A stretch of DNA of 64,000 bases. It comes from Gnomoniopsis sp. IMI 355080 (Eukaryota; Ascomycota; Sordariomycetes; Diaporthales; Gnomoniaceae). A program made the translations under genes and the position numbers. The DNA lies in assembly GCA_027946555.1 (NCBI GenBank), contig JAPEVC010000131.1:39963-103962 (forward strand), written 5' to 3'. A model generated the notes under the pieces. The model saw only the letters and a list, made by a program, of their open reading frames with translations. It did not search any database and was not told the origin of the DNA. Below, piece by piece: positions 12,490-25,046 of this stretch (positions are counted from its first letter, which is position 1; each line of letters begins with the position of its first letter).

Positions 12490-13970
12490 ATGTATCAACC
12501 TCAAGCGGTTAACATCCTCTCCAGGCGCTTTCTCGTTGCGGGAGCCTTGGCCTTTATCACTTTCTGGCTCTTCACGTACAGGTCTCATGTCGGTCTCGAC
12601 GCCTTAGGCTCTCGTCTCGGCGGACTCACCAAAGGAGGACAGCAGCCGCTCAACGGCTGGCTGTCGCAGGAGCAATTCGTGGCCAAAGCACTGGACAATG
12701 ACATATATGTCGACCATTATAACGGAACGGCAGTACGGAAGTTATGCAGTGAGGCCAAATGGAGGGACGATATTGTCATGTCCTGCGATAAATTGGCCGG
12801 GGGCATAGGGAACTTGAAGGTCAACCTGCTCGCCTGCTTGAGATATAGTATTGAGAGTGGAGGTATACAGTCACAATTCCTACACGATGAACGATCATGT
12901 TGCTGATCTCATTCACAATAGCAATGCTCATACCTCCCGTAATACACTTACGAGAGGCGTTTCAAAAGATGGAACAAAGCTTCAACTGGTCCAACGGCAC
13001 CGACCTGAGTTACATGTTTGACACCGATCATCTTTACCACATCTTGGCAGAGGACTGTCCCCAGCTCCGCTTCGTCAATGAAAAGGACGAGTCGCTCAAC
13101 ATTCCTCCTGCAGCAGAGGCTCTGTCCGTGAACCCCAAAAAGCTTCTCCCGTATCCCATTGACCGCCACGTTCTCCGAGATCCATCTCAGTTCCGCCCTG
13201 CGCTGGACGCGCTGATCCAAAAGACCGTCGAGACCAAGGGCATACAGCCTTCGACAGAAAACCCCATGCGTCTCAGCTTCGATGATGGCATCTCGTTCTC
13301 GTGGCCGGTCCGTTACGATGACGATGCCTTCCGAAGGGACTGGGGCCACCTTGCGCAGCTACCCCACCACGTCCGCGCACTGTCTGCCCGAATCCTGTAC
13401 AAGCTCTACCGCGTGCTCGGCGCCCAACAGAACCCTGACCGGCCCTCCAACGGCACCTTCCTGGGCGCCCACATCCGGACCGAGAGCGATGCCGCCGTCG
13501 AAGGCTGGACGTCATTTGCCGTGCAGGCACAGCACGTGCGTGACCAGCTCATCGCCCAGAACCTCAGCGTCGTCTACGTGGCCACGGGCACGGCGAGCGA
13601 TGCTAACCGGTTGAAAGAGACCCTGGCCGATGTACAGATCCCATCGGCTGTGGAGGGCGAAGAGCCCACGACCGGGGTGCAGGTGGTGCAAAAGTGGGAT
13701 TTCTTGGACGATGAGGACATGATCCTTATGGACACGCTCACGTGGGATCAGTTGGCGCTTGTGGACCTCGATATCATGCAACGGGCGAGCCACTTTGTCG
13801 GAATCTGGGAAAGCAGTTGGTCGTGGACGATTGCGCTCAAGAGACATGCTTGGAGCGCCATGGATCCGTATGACTATGCGACGCATCATCTCACTTTCGT
13901 GGACGAATACAGTATTCTGTACGGCCCCGAGAAAGCACAGCCGATCATCGATCCGTGTTTTTGGTTATAA
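12490..13970 (+). CDS. Fungal O-fucosyltransferase-like type II membrane protein
   Basis: Exons 12490-12862 and 12922-13970, about 473 residues; 59-nt intron (GTATAC..CACAATAG) with a split Ala codon. A single hydrophobic anchor at about 14-30 (FLVAGALAFITFWLFTY) suggests a Golgi or ER type II protein. Downstream, GGIGNLKVNLLACLRYSIESG resembles the GxxN..L..A..A opening of GT65/GT68-like fucosyltransferases. GAHIRTESDA near residue 305 resembles their HxRxExD motif, and FVGIWESSWSWTIALKR matches the late SSFS..IA region. Several N-x-T/S sites are present. The exact sugar donor and acceptor cannot be read from the sequence. It ends 201 bp from the 3' end of the convergent NLR gene. Confidence 0.65.
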
Positions 13971-14171
13971 ATGCGTGGCAAGGGGAGGCGTTCTGGGCTT
14001 TATTATGGTGTTGCATGTTTGGGCGTTTTGCTTGTCTTGCTTATCTAGAAGAGAACTTCGCATTAGAAATACCACAGTCTGTTCCACAGCCAATCTTGAT
14101 CTTCAGTAGGTCAAAGCGTGCAGTGTTGCGTCCCGGTCGTTTGAGTGTTCTTGACTTCATCACGAACGAGC

Positions 14172-17100
14172 TCAGCGGAGTCCCACCGTGACGAACTTAT
14201 CGTAGCTCGAAGGATTATCATCTAAGCCTTCTGCATCTTCGTCCAGAATCCGGTTGCGACATGAATAAGCGCAGTCGAGATATTTTTGGGCGGACACCAC
14301 ATCGCCTATAGCAAGACAGGCTTGGTATAACGCGAAGGTTGTCCTGCAAATCGCGCCAGGATGGCATTCACATGTGGCTAGAATGTTGAGGGCATCCAAA
14401 AACAAAGGTCTTGGGGGGGCGGGGTGTCAATCAGCACAGAGAACACCTCTGCCCAGTAGGGAATGGATAATTTGGGCGGCGGCTCACATCGAATCCGTGC
14501 CAATCTGGCTGAGCCCCATCAGAACACCTATACGGTGTAAAGTAAAAGCCGTGTGATGGTGATGGGGAACAAGGAGCTTTCGGATCCTGAGACATCGATT
14601 CAAATGTTCCAGAGCTGATTGTATCATCCCTTGCTTGATGCGAATATTTGCAAGGTAGTGGAGTGCACTAAGAAATCAATTAGTACAAATTAGTCACCCA
14701 AGTATACCATTATGGCCGCATAGGTCTTACAGTGCCATTTCTATTGTCTCCTTGCCTTTCGAGGCCTCAATAGCTTGGACAGCTCTATCGTTGTAGGTGA
14801 GAGCCTCATCCAGGCGGTCGAGTTGGGTAAGACATAAACAGATGTTGCATAGATAGATATCCTCGAGAGGCTTCATGTCTGGTCTGCTGATCAGATCAAG
14901 GGAAATGTCGAGAGCCTCCTGGCAACGATGTACACCCATCAATGACACGGCCAAATTCCCCCGTGCAGTTGCAATCCAGAAACTGTCTTCTTCATTACAA
15001 GGTCGCTCGTTGAGTACCCGGATATTACAAACCTGTACTGAGAGGTGTAGCCCGTTGTCCACTGTGGGCTTCTCTCTTGCGATCGTAGCTTGGACATTGA
15101 TTAGGTGGCTTTTCATGTCTTGAACGAACCATGGTGAATAGCCAGGATGATCAGAAGTTTTGGTGGCCCGATCGCAGATTTGCAAGGCCTTATCGACCAG
15201 CTCTAGAGCTGATTTGAACTGTCCTTTCTCGTAGAAGTACCTATCTCGCTCACAAAGATCAGAAATTTGGAAAACGTATCCGGCATTGAGTACAGGTAAG
15301 CTCAGGATTCGACTCACCAGGAGCAACGCGCAACAATTTCACAGAGTAAAATCGGGGCGTCTAAATGAGCCTTGTGAATCAAGTAGGATTCGACGACGCC
15401 GGCCACTTGAGTGGCAAGCCTCTCGCATTTATGCCACTGATCGTGGAGTGGTCTCCCACCAGACTGCGAGGGGAACGCAGCGTTGAGCTGAAAAACCACA
15501 CGGTTGAAGACCGAGGACCGTGTTGCAAGCGGCATGGACTCGGCAACAGCAAGTCGTACGAGCCGGTGGCATTGTAAATTCGCACCTGCGTCGTCGATCT
15601 GGATGAGAGATTGGTCCAAAAGCGACGCCAAGGCCCTGTCAAATCTGCTAAGCGTTAATGACGAAATCATTGCTTACCAGTTGCTGAGTTACTTACGTGA
15701 ATACTTCGTTTAATGGATTCATGAGCAGGTTGTCCAACTGGGAAAGTTCTTCAGGAAGGTCTGGTCCATCTAATAGCCTATTTACGAGAATACAATCAGC
15801 AAATTTGACCCAGTGACAGCATACTTGAGTTGCGCACTCACATTTGTGATCTGTCATTCTCTTTTATGAGAGATACTGGGACGTTGTCAGCGTCGAGAAA
15901 CGCGAGCATCTGAATCAGCAATTTGGCAGAGGAGTCGAATCTCATATCCTCAGCACGCAGACTCAAAGCCAATAGATTAGAGACAAAGCGCTTATATGCA
16001 TTTTCTGTCCGCCTTGCGAGATTAAGATCTGGCCGGAAAAAAAAGGTTCGCTCGTATTGTGGGTGCTCCTGTATGAACCTTTGGAGCGACTTGTTGCATT
16101 TTCTCATATATGATCCAAGCATGTCGAGTGCAAGTGGATGGTTGCCAACGGACAATGATATATTCTGCGCCAAGTCTTCATCGTCTTCGGATGGCGTCTC
16201 TCCCTGTTGGACAAGAGACAAGAGAAACTTCGAGCCCATTTTTGCGGAGAATGGTTCAATAACGATCCTGGCGAGAGGACTGGAAGCAAAGTCATAGGCG
16301 ATATCCGTGCTTTTGCTAGTAATTATGATTGACCCCTGGGCTGCGGGGTTGGGTAGGTAGGGTTCGATATGACTTGGATCGTCAACGTTATCGAACACGA
16401 GGAGCCAGCAGGAGCGGCCCTGGTAATCTTCTGTAAATGTATCAAGCTTAGCCAGAAGGCTCAGAAATAGTTACCGAGGTAGGCACTCTCGGGAGACGTA
16501 TTCATTACTACAAACCAAAGACACCATACTTTTGTTTCTCTTCGTGGACAGCCACCGCATCGCCATATCCTTCAGGTGATCCGCATGTTGCAAAGAAGGA
16601 TCAGACAGCTCCAATGTACGAGCGAAAGTAGTGAAAGCCTGCGCGATCTTTCCCGGTGTCTCGGCAGAGACCCACAAGATTGCCTCGTAACTCCTGATGT
16701 TACGGTAAGCAAATTCTAGGGCCAATTGCGTCTTCCCAGCCCCCGAGAGACCGTAAATACATGAATATGTCAGGTGTTCGGGCGGCGATTGGGGTTGAAG
16801 AATAGATGAGAGACGTGTCAGTTCTTCCGCCCGTCCGAAGAAAGCTGGATTCCTACTCGTAGGCAAGTTGCAATAAGGCGTTTGTTGAAGTAACATTCTG
16901 GTAGTAGGAAACGTTGATAAACCTCCACTTTCCTTGAGAATTCTGATGGTCTCTTCGTGATTGGCTTGCTGTTTTGCTTCAAATGACTTCTCAGCAGACC
17001 ATCGCGCTTCTTGGTCGATGTTGTAGACTAGCGACTTGAGTTTATCGACTCGAGGTGCGACTTCCAGCTTCAGCGGTAAGAATGGACTGCTCAAAAGATT

Positions 17101-17863
17101 GCCTGCAGATAATTAGTATACGGTTGTACCCCCTGCTGCAAAGCATAAAAGCAAGGGAAACAGCATTCATTCCATCCAACACTGTCGGTCGCGTTGGCAC
17201 GGAAGACCGGACGGCGTTGGTGAGGAATGTTGTAAGATAGCCCGAATCTAAGTTGAATAAGATGTAGGTGTGAATATCAACGCCATGAACAGAGCGGGCT
17301 TACGAAAAGGATGCTTTTTGTAGAACTTAATCACAATGCCGCAGATATTGATCAATTCAATGTGATACTTGGCGAGTGTAGTCTCGAGCTGCTTGTGTAA
17401 TCTGAGGGGAAAATAAGAAGCGTATGATTCGAATCTGGGGAGCACGTCGTCGATCTTCTCGAATACCTCAACTATCTGCTCGAGGGTCCTAGAGTAACGG
17501 GCCGCAAGCTGCAGCGCCTTGTCATCATTCGGCGTCCTTCAGTTACAAAACTTAGCGTTGTTGAATACTTACTTCCAGTATAAAAGATAAGGAGCCCCAG
17601 AGCAAGATGAAACCTTTTGGAGCAGCCTGTGTGAATGTTTGAACACATTGATTGAAGCCACTCAATGACTGCATAATAGGGTTGAGCCGATCGAAAATGC
17701 GAGAAGTTGACTTCTTAGCATACTGTGCGCGGAGTGCTCCGATTTCTAACCGAAGTGCTTCTAGACTGGTGATCGACAATATTTTCTTCCGAGCAGGCAC
17801 TTCAAGATCGGCCGCATAACGGTCTAGAGCCCTAGTCCATACCACGGTAATATCGTCTGCCAT
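14172..17863 (-). CDS. NLR-like STAND protein: N-terminal domain, NB-ARC, TPR
   Basis: Fungal immune or incompatibility-type receptor: a nucleotide-driven switch with a C-terminal sensor. My nine-exon model is 17863-17573, about 17508-17304, 17102-16530, 16430-15842, 15777-15697, 15647-15318, 15240-14731, 14667-14488 and 14409-14172. It sums to 2997 nt with consistent phases, about 998 residues. The N-terminal 165 residues are helical and resemble the domain often placed before NACHT or NB-ARC in fungal STANDs (LLWGSLSFILE, TLEQIVEVFEKI). The NB-ARC part has the P-loop GLSGAGKTQLALEFAYR near 280, Walker B WLLVFDNVDD near 365, IIITSKS, and GNHPLALDM near 455. TPR-like helices fill the last 300 residues (YEKGQFKSALELVDKAL). 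No stop interrupts the model, so it looks functional. Least certain: the acceptor of exon 2 (17508 or 17517) and the 201-nt second intron. The ligand is unknown. Confidence 0.85.
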
Positions 17864-20257
17864 TTTCGTACTGGGCTAGGTGACCGGTGAGCATGCAAGC
17901 ACCCGATTTGTTGTCACGGGGTAAGCAAGCAGGAGTCGCACAATGGCTGAGATATACGGCAGCCACAATCCCCCAGGAAAATACCAAAGCACCGCAAGCC
18001 AGGCAAGCTGAAAGACTTAGGTTTATATGTCGCAAAGTTGAGCTCACGAGCAGTCATACAACAGCTGGGCAGTGGCGCTCTCTTATGCCAAGGCATAGCT
18101 GTTAGATCTCATCTTTCGGAATCCAATATCAAATATTCTGTCACGGATCTTGTTCTGAAGCCTCACCTCTTCTCCTCGGTCACATATCACTGAGAATATG
18201 CTACTTCAGGTATGAATGCATGCTTACGCACTGCCTCTCACTGGTAGATAGCCAAAGACGGATTGGAAATCGGACACGGCCAACTATGTCACCGTACTCC
18301 TTGATTGGTGTCAAGATGCCGGGTTATCAGCGCTCACTAGATTTCATTGTGCAGTGACACGACGACAGACGTACCTCTCGAGTATGCGCATCAACAATAA
18401 GAACAATAACGACCTGAAAAACGTATTTCGGTGCTTTCTGCTACATTGAATTGTACAAGTACATCTCAGCAAACCTCACTAATCCCCTCCATATTGTCTC
18501 TGAGGTATAATCCCTCCCTTTGCCTGTGTTATTCTCAAATTGGGTCCAAAGCTCGCAGAATTTGGAGCTGTATGGGTCAATTGTGACCACAAGTTGCAAA
18601 TTGTCCATCCGCACAATCTCCCCAAGCCACTTGTTACTCAGCACCGACGCAGCATTTTGTCTGTCCACTTATGGTAGGCTTGGTTCTAGTCTCCCCAAAC
18701 TCAACGGCTATCATGTTCTTCCGCCACTGCCACCTTGACCGCTGCTTCCTGAACCTGACCCGCCTTGCCCGCCTCCACCTTGACCTTTGCCTCCCCCCGT
18801 ACTACTCTCGTCGGGCTCTTTGATGAAGCTCGTGAAAGATGTGGGCATTTTTGTAAATTGTGGTATGAGGTTTAGGCGTCGGACTTGATGAGTCTCTCTG
18901 TATTTGAACTGACATTAGTTCCTAGAGCTTGAGTATTTATAGAGATTTTAGGGGCGGTCCGAGCCTTACCAGGACAATGGCGGAAGGTGTGCACCGTGTG
19001 GTCCAGCTTTTCAATGGGAGCGTTCAATTCATAGCAGGGTGTGAAAGGGCTAGGTGTAAGCTTGGAGCCTTAGTACACATATAATCTTTTATATAGTTAT
19101 ACGAAAGAAGGATGTGCAGGTCTGTATCTGGAGGGAAGGATCATCCAAAGAGTGACCAAGAAAAAAAGATACCTAGAAGTATGGTACATATAAGGAGTCC
19201 ATTCCCATAGTGGCACGGAAAGAATGACTGCATCTATGGCGAGTGCGTGTCGCCAATGGATGCTCTAGACATAATCCTCCCACCCTTTAAATGATATCGG
19301 AATATCATTCTGAGCCACATGATATACAACAGCAGTGACGTGGCGAAATGTCTGGTTGGTATTGGATCATAGCCACGACTGGTACCACAACATGCAATAG
19401 TTGCACATCCTGCAGCCGGTCTGGTGATGCTTGCCTTCCCACCACTATCAATTAACCGAGGCAACAAATCACGACGATATCCGCCCACCACGGATAGAGA
19501 GTGGTAACACTCACCGGGAATACATGGTTGTAGTCTGACGTGGCGGCTTTACCTGGGTACGTGGTACGCACATACTTGGGTAGTTCGCAAGCAATACTAA
19601 ACGTGACATGTTTCTACCTAATCAGTGCCTGAAGTCTTGCTATTTAATGGATGTCTGGTTGAATCCCATAAGGTCTAAGGCCCCCAAAGCAGACGCGCTG
19701 CTCGTCCCCCGGATCGACGTAGTTCATCTATTATAAGGCACAAGCGGGGTTTTAATCAAAATGACGGTATCGAGGCTGCAAATTTCCACACCGGTGTGCA
19801 AGTTCTGTCTTACTCGAAATCCCTCGCACTCTACATGGGGAAGGCGGTAAGGAAATGAGGAGGATCATCCCTTGACAGCCAATGGAGTACGAGTACCTGG
19901 GAGACCCTCGAAGTCTATCTTCCTTTCGTCCGAGGATATGTATTCAAAGATATCGAACTCGCCGGATTGAATCAAAGATTTATGATTTGTTGTCCTCAGA
20001 AGGGCTTCCATAGGTCAATATGGGGAATATGGGTTCTCAAGAGAAGACGGTGCAGATTGTATGTTGGACACTTGTGCCCGAAGCTCAGCCCCTCAATTTC
20101 CTTCACCTTACGGATGCGGCTCTGCGGTGGACATCCTATTGGAGGGCGCTCATCAGGTCCACTTGACCACACTTCTCTCTTAGCCTTGCTCCCCTGCCTG
20201 ATCCAAGGAAGACTGGCCCGGACCTATTCATGTCTTTCGCCTTAAATTGAAAAGGGC
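17864..20257. other. Gene-poor region upstream of the NLR gene
   Basis: About 2.4 kb with no intact gene. It holds the broken Gly-rich relic at 18441-18848. No transposase, reverse transcriptase or terminal repeat was recognised. Promoters of the NLR gene (right of 17863) and of the gene starting at 20258 should lie here. Confidence 0.45.
18441..18848 (-). pseudogene. Possible broken small gene with a Gly-rich N-terminus
   Basis: An ATG at 18848 (minus strand) opens a 45-residue frame, MPTSFTSFIKEPDESS followed by a run of Gly/Gln/Ser, which stops at TGA near 18711. In the two other frames directly after it, coding-like stretches continue: IAVEFGETRTKP, then a 75-codon frame (18668-18441) containing LGEIVRMDNLQLVVTI and IWRGLVRFAEMYLYNS. 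The three pieces follow in order but need two frame changes and I found no good splice sites to join them. This fits a decayed gene, an unusual intron pattern or sequencing errors. No family recognised. Confidence 0.3.
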
Positions 20258-22271
20258 ATGATGCTAATGCCTCTCTCCAAGCAGGAACCCCAGTCATTTG
20301 TTGAGGCAAAGAAAGAAGCCAAGAAAATCAGAGACTTGTGCAAAGTGCCTGCCATCAGCATTGGCGTTCTGCACGAAGGCAAATTAGTTCTTACAGACAG
20401 CGTAGGCTTTCGAGACCGAGACGCGGGCGCGGAAGAGGAGCCAGACGGAGACACAATCTATACGTTATGTTCAATTTCCAAAACCTTTGTCTCCGCGGCC
20501 CTTGGAATCCTTGTGGACCAAGGAAAGATGGAGTGGGATGATCCTGTAGGAAAGTATCTCCCGGACTTCCAGACTCAAGGTGATCCCACCGTTGCCGAGA
20601 AAGCCACGTTCAATGACTTTCTGCGACATACGAGTGGGCTTGCCGATCCTGTGGTCACGCTGCTCGGACCGAATGGAACAGTGCTGGTTGGTAAGAATGA
20701 CTTGACCAACGTCGTGAACAAGACTCCGACGGTGGACTCAGAAGGAAAGCCATACTTCAACAACACGTGGAAGTACAGCAATGTCGCCTACGGATTGTTG
20801 ACGCTTGTGGTCGAGAAACTTTCTGGTGTACCCTACGCACAGTTCGTCCAAGATAATATCCTGACACCCCTCGGTATGGACCATACTGCCGTTTCGAAAG
20901 AGCGAGTGAACAAATGGAAGGGCAACATTGCCAACTCCTACGCGCAGCTCTCGGATGATTCATGGCACAAATTGGAACACGAGTGGACGGACGAGGAAAA
21001 TGGCCCTATCTTGGGTATGATAGGAATACGGAGCTCTGGTGAGTCCATAAACAGTCGCTTCTTCTATAGTTGAGATGTCTGGTGGAATCAGCGTGGTGCA
21101 TTGCCATTAGAGCCCTCGGGACTGATGTTGGGAAGTATACTAGGTGTTGACTCCAGTCATATACCCCTTCAATCAACCAGTCGCACTGCCCCGTAGCCCC
21201 CCTCCCTTTGTTTTCTTCTTTTTCATCGGATCACTACTCCTTGTAATTGATGCCATACACAATGGAAACCCACTAATTCCTGTCTTCAAAGTCAACGACA
21301 TGTTAAAGTACTGTGCGGCTGTTATGGAAGCCAACGAACAGGACAGCGCAAAGCCCATGGACATACTATCTACAGTAAAGAACCCTTTGAAGCAGATGAA
21401 TTGGATACTTCGCGATGGATTCTGGTGGACACGTCCACATGAGGACCAATTCAACAATACGTCCAGATTCCGCCTTGCTTGGATGGAGGTTGAGATGCCA
21501 TCCTGTATGACTTCGTGGGGGTCGTGGAACCAGACGCTGGGGGATCTTGCAGGAACGGACGAAGACAAACGGATCAGAAACGCAAACATTCTCGGCCAGA
21601 ACTCAGGAAACAGATTGCTGTACAAATCCGTCGGCTGCGGGTTCTGCGGCGTTGCATCCGTTTGTCTTTTCCCAGAGACGCGAAGCGCCGTGGTCGCTCT
21701 CAGCAGTGGAATCAACTGCGGTGATGCAGCTGACTTTGCTGCCTCGATCTACACCCAGGAGTTATTCAATTTAGAGCCCAAGATCGATATTTACAAACTC
21801 GCCGAAAGAGAAGTTAAAGAACGCGGTAAGGAGTGGGGCAAGATTATAAAAGATCTCGACGAGCATCGTGATACCTCGCAGGCCGAGCATGACCCCTCGG
21901 AGTTTGTTGGCGAGTATTGCGGCTTGGGTATCACTGTCAGCATACGGCTGAACACAGCTACCGGAAAGATGATGGTACGCCTGAACAAAAAGGAGAAAAC
22001 AGAACAGGAGCTGGAGTACTACAACGTGGACAAGTACAGTTTTTGGCCCAAAACGCGTGATGAATGGTAAGTACTATGAGGCCTTATCCATTGGAAAATG
22101 TGCGTCTAATTTGTTATTACTAGGCTCAAAGGGGGTTGGCTTGATTGGGACTATTATCTGGTTGGGATATTCTCATTTACTAGGAGCGAGGCCGGTGTAG
22201 TCACTGGATTCACCTGGGTATGGGAAGAAGGCGCGGAGCCTTACTTGTTTGAGAAGAAAGTCTGCGAATGA
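20258..22271 (+). CDS. Beta-lactamase/transpeptidase-like serine hydrolase (class C fold)
   Basis: Member of the large penicillin-binding-protein-like family (Pfam Beta-lactamase). Fungal members are mostly esterases, amidases or peptidases of unknown substrate, not antibiotic resistance enzymes. Exons 20258-21038, 21292-22066 and 22124-22271 give about 567 residues. The catalytic SxxK is SISK at 72-75 and the YxN motif is YSN at 173-175, in KYSNVAYGLL. The segment NDMLKYCAAVMEA follows the first intron, as usual in the family, and a lipocalin-like C-terminal part ends in FTWVWEEG. I see no signal peptide, so a cytosolic enzyme is likely. The first intron (253 nt) is long for this window and has a second in-phase acceptor before 21157. 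An additional upstream exon cannot be excluded. It converges on the OPT transporter gene with only 100 bp between stops. Confidence 0.82.
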
Positions 22272-22371
22272 AAGACATTGACGCCGATGCTCCCTCTGTT
22301 TCGCGTGGCACGCTTAGAAATAAGACGATGTACTGTACATTCAAGTGACGATCTAGCATAAGTATTCCTCC

Positions 22372-25046
22372 TTATAGCCATGTACTCGGCCCAAATGTCT
22401 CGCCCGCCGGCACGACAGACCTGACCGCGGTCCCCAGCATGTCGGACGTTGACAATGCCGCATTGTTTCCAAACCAGTCCGGCGGTGTTGCTTGTGTCAA
22501 ATAAACACTGAAAAACACCACAATTGTCGCCACAATGAGACCGCAGTCGAGCGCGGCGGAGGTGATGTAGTTGTACTGCAGCCACCAGTGGTTCCATCGC
22601 CGCTTGATGAAAAAGTTGAAGATGGCCCCGACTACGCCCCAGCAACTGTACATAATACTATTGTTAGCAAATGACCGAACAAATCGTGACGGACCGAGCG
22701 CGGGGACCTACAGATAAATATATGTTGTCGCAGGAGGCAGGAATCCCGAACCACCCCAGATGAGTGGTACGTGTAGATACCGCCATATGCTCATTGGGTA
22801 TTTTCTTGCAAAATACCACGAAATGAGAGGCGTCACGGCGCCCAGGAGCCAGCAGTATTGCAAGCCACTGTAGAGAGCGCCGTCACCAAACAATCTCCTA
22901 GGGCCGATGGCGCCCCAGATCACGCTTGCTGTGTAGAAGACTTTCTGGCCCGTACATGTGTACATGTTGGGCTGTGTATCGGAGCTGAGGTGAAAGGTTA
23001 GTAATGTTCATCTAGATCACCCACGACAGGAAGGAGAAGGCAAGTCTTCATACCAGACGTCAGGGATATTCTCGAGCGCCCAGTTCATGACAGCAATCTG
23101 CACGATGGCGGACCATATGCTCGCCACCAGCTGCGCAGAGAACATCGTACGGGGAGGAACCTTCATGTAATGGCCCATTTTCATATCCTGGGCGAATCCG
23201 AGGGCCTGTGAGCAGCAGATATATCCGTAGTTCTTGAATATCATCATGGCGATCGGCTGTCCGGGAACCAGGTAGCCCACAACGTACTCGGTCAGGAGGT
23301 TCAAGCCCAGCTGGATGTTAGTGAAAGCCTGGATAATCCCGATGGGCACGGTAAAAAGGATGGGGATAAGTAGGCAGACAACAAAGCCCCACCATGGGAG
23401 TCCTGTTGGCCTGTGTCGGGGTGAGGGTCAGCAATCAGAAGTGCGTGAGATGGGGAGACGGGGGGGCCTTACCAGCCACAAACTACCACAAATGACAACG
23501 CAATCATCACCGCAAAGAGCACGAAATACCACCAGTCATCGGCATCGCGATACTTCTTCATCATCCGCATGTGGCTATCATCCTCTTGGTTCCTTGCAAG
23601 CTCAAACTGCGCCTTGATCTCGCGACTGTGATACAACATGACATGTACAACAACCGAAGTGATGGCTGCGAACGCCATCCCATACGCCACAACATACTGA
23701 ATAGGCATATACAAGGGTGAATATGCGTGGTACTTCGCCTCGTCGAATGAACCGTTCCCGTCCAATATCCGCGAGACGTCGTAGGCCTGACCAGTGTTGT
23801 CGTAGCTCTGTGAACTTTGCACGGGCATGTAGTCGGAGAACCAGACGCCGTTGTAGTATAAACCGGTCGATATAACGACAAAGAAGACGAGTAAGCCCCC
23901 AATGGTGTTTGCGAGCGCATAAAACGGCGTGACCAGCGGCGAGCCCAGATACCCCGAGACGATAGTCCAATCGAACGTCAATGGAAACAGGCCGTAGCCA
24001 CCGACACCGCCAAAAAGCTGGTTTACGATGGCGTTGTTGGGGGCGATCCATGTGATGAAGCAGAAGAAGCTGAGGCCTTGAAAGATCCAACCCGGGAACC
24101 AGTACCAGACGAACGAACAACTGGCCAAGATGAGAAACCAGTGGTATCTCCCAATCTTCCATCCACTCGCGGACTCCGGGCCTGCCTTGGGCAGGTGAGA
24201 GTCATGTAGCGTATAAAAGAGCGCACAGTTGACAAGATTGGACGGCCATATCATCGCTGCCGGCCATACCAAGAATCGCCTTGAGAGCCCCGCAAGGCCG
24301 TAGCCCAGACACAGGGTTGTTATTCCGAACAGCATCTGCCACCACCAGCCGAGGAACTGCTTGTACCAGACTTGCTGCACGATGATCACGTCCGTGGCAT
24401 AGAGGGCGCCTCCACCGTACGCAGCGTTTGACATGACCGTTATGATGACATGTTCCTTGAAGTTGAACTTGCCCGGGCGCAGATTGAACTTTAGCCCGAA
24501 AAAGTCAAAGGTGTGATCCGGGAAGACACTGTCCCACAGGAGGCCTATGGGGTAGGCAACCAACTGAATCACATACGTCGTCACCTGGATACTGGGATTG
24601 CGAAGGGAAAAGAGCATATTGATGCCGGAGCCAAGCGTTGTCAACAGAAGGCCGATGACCCAAGCACGTATTGTATTTGCTGGCAAGTCGACGTCGTAAT
24701 TTCGGACTGTTGCGCGGACCTAGATCACTCGTTGGCGACTTGTCCAAGTTTTTGTTTGGCAACACTGGACACTTACCTCAGGGTAAGGCGAGTTGTCCTC
24801 CACTATAAGATGCTCGATCTCAACACCCTTCTCCGCGTTACCCTGCCTGATCGCCGCATCGATCTGCTCCAACTCGTCCATCGGCATATTTGGGTCTAGG
24901 CGATGCATCTTCTCAAATTGTTTCAAGGATGCCACACCGAGCGACTGTAATATCTCCCGCTCCGACGAGGTCTCTGCCATGCAGACATCGAAAGCCACAA
25001 TTTCAGCCTCGTGCCGCCGCCGGAACAGCCTACGGAGGGCGTTCAT
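22372..25046 (-). CDS. OPT-family oligopeptide transporter (Isp4/Opt type)
   Basis: Proton-coupled uptake of small peptides or glutathione-like compounds across the plasma membrane. Five exons: 25046-24777, 24719-23473, 23410-23054, 22984-22712, 22645-22372; 806 residues, introns of 57-69 nt, all phases consistent. Conserved features: NSPYPEVRATV at the exon 1/2 join, many hydrophobic helices (about 14-16), the segment NYGYICCSQALGFAQDMKMG, and KRRWNHWWLQYNYITSAALD near the C-terminus. The last two are hallmarks of the family. The length fits fungal OPTs (about 780-900). The N-terminal 90 residues are hydrophilic and cytosolic. Which peptides it carries cannot be told. The 100-bp convergent spacing to the serine hydrolase gene means the two 3' UTRs probably overlap. 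Confidence 0.94.
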
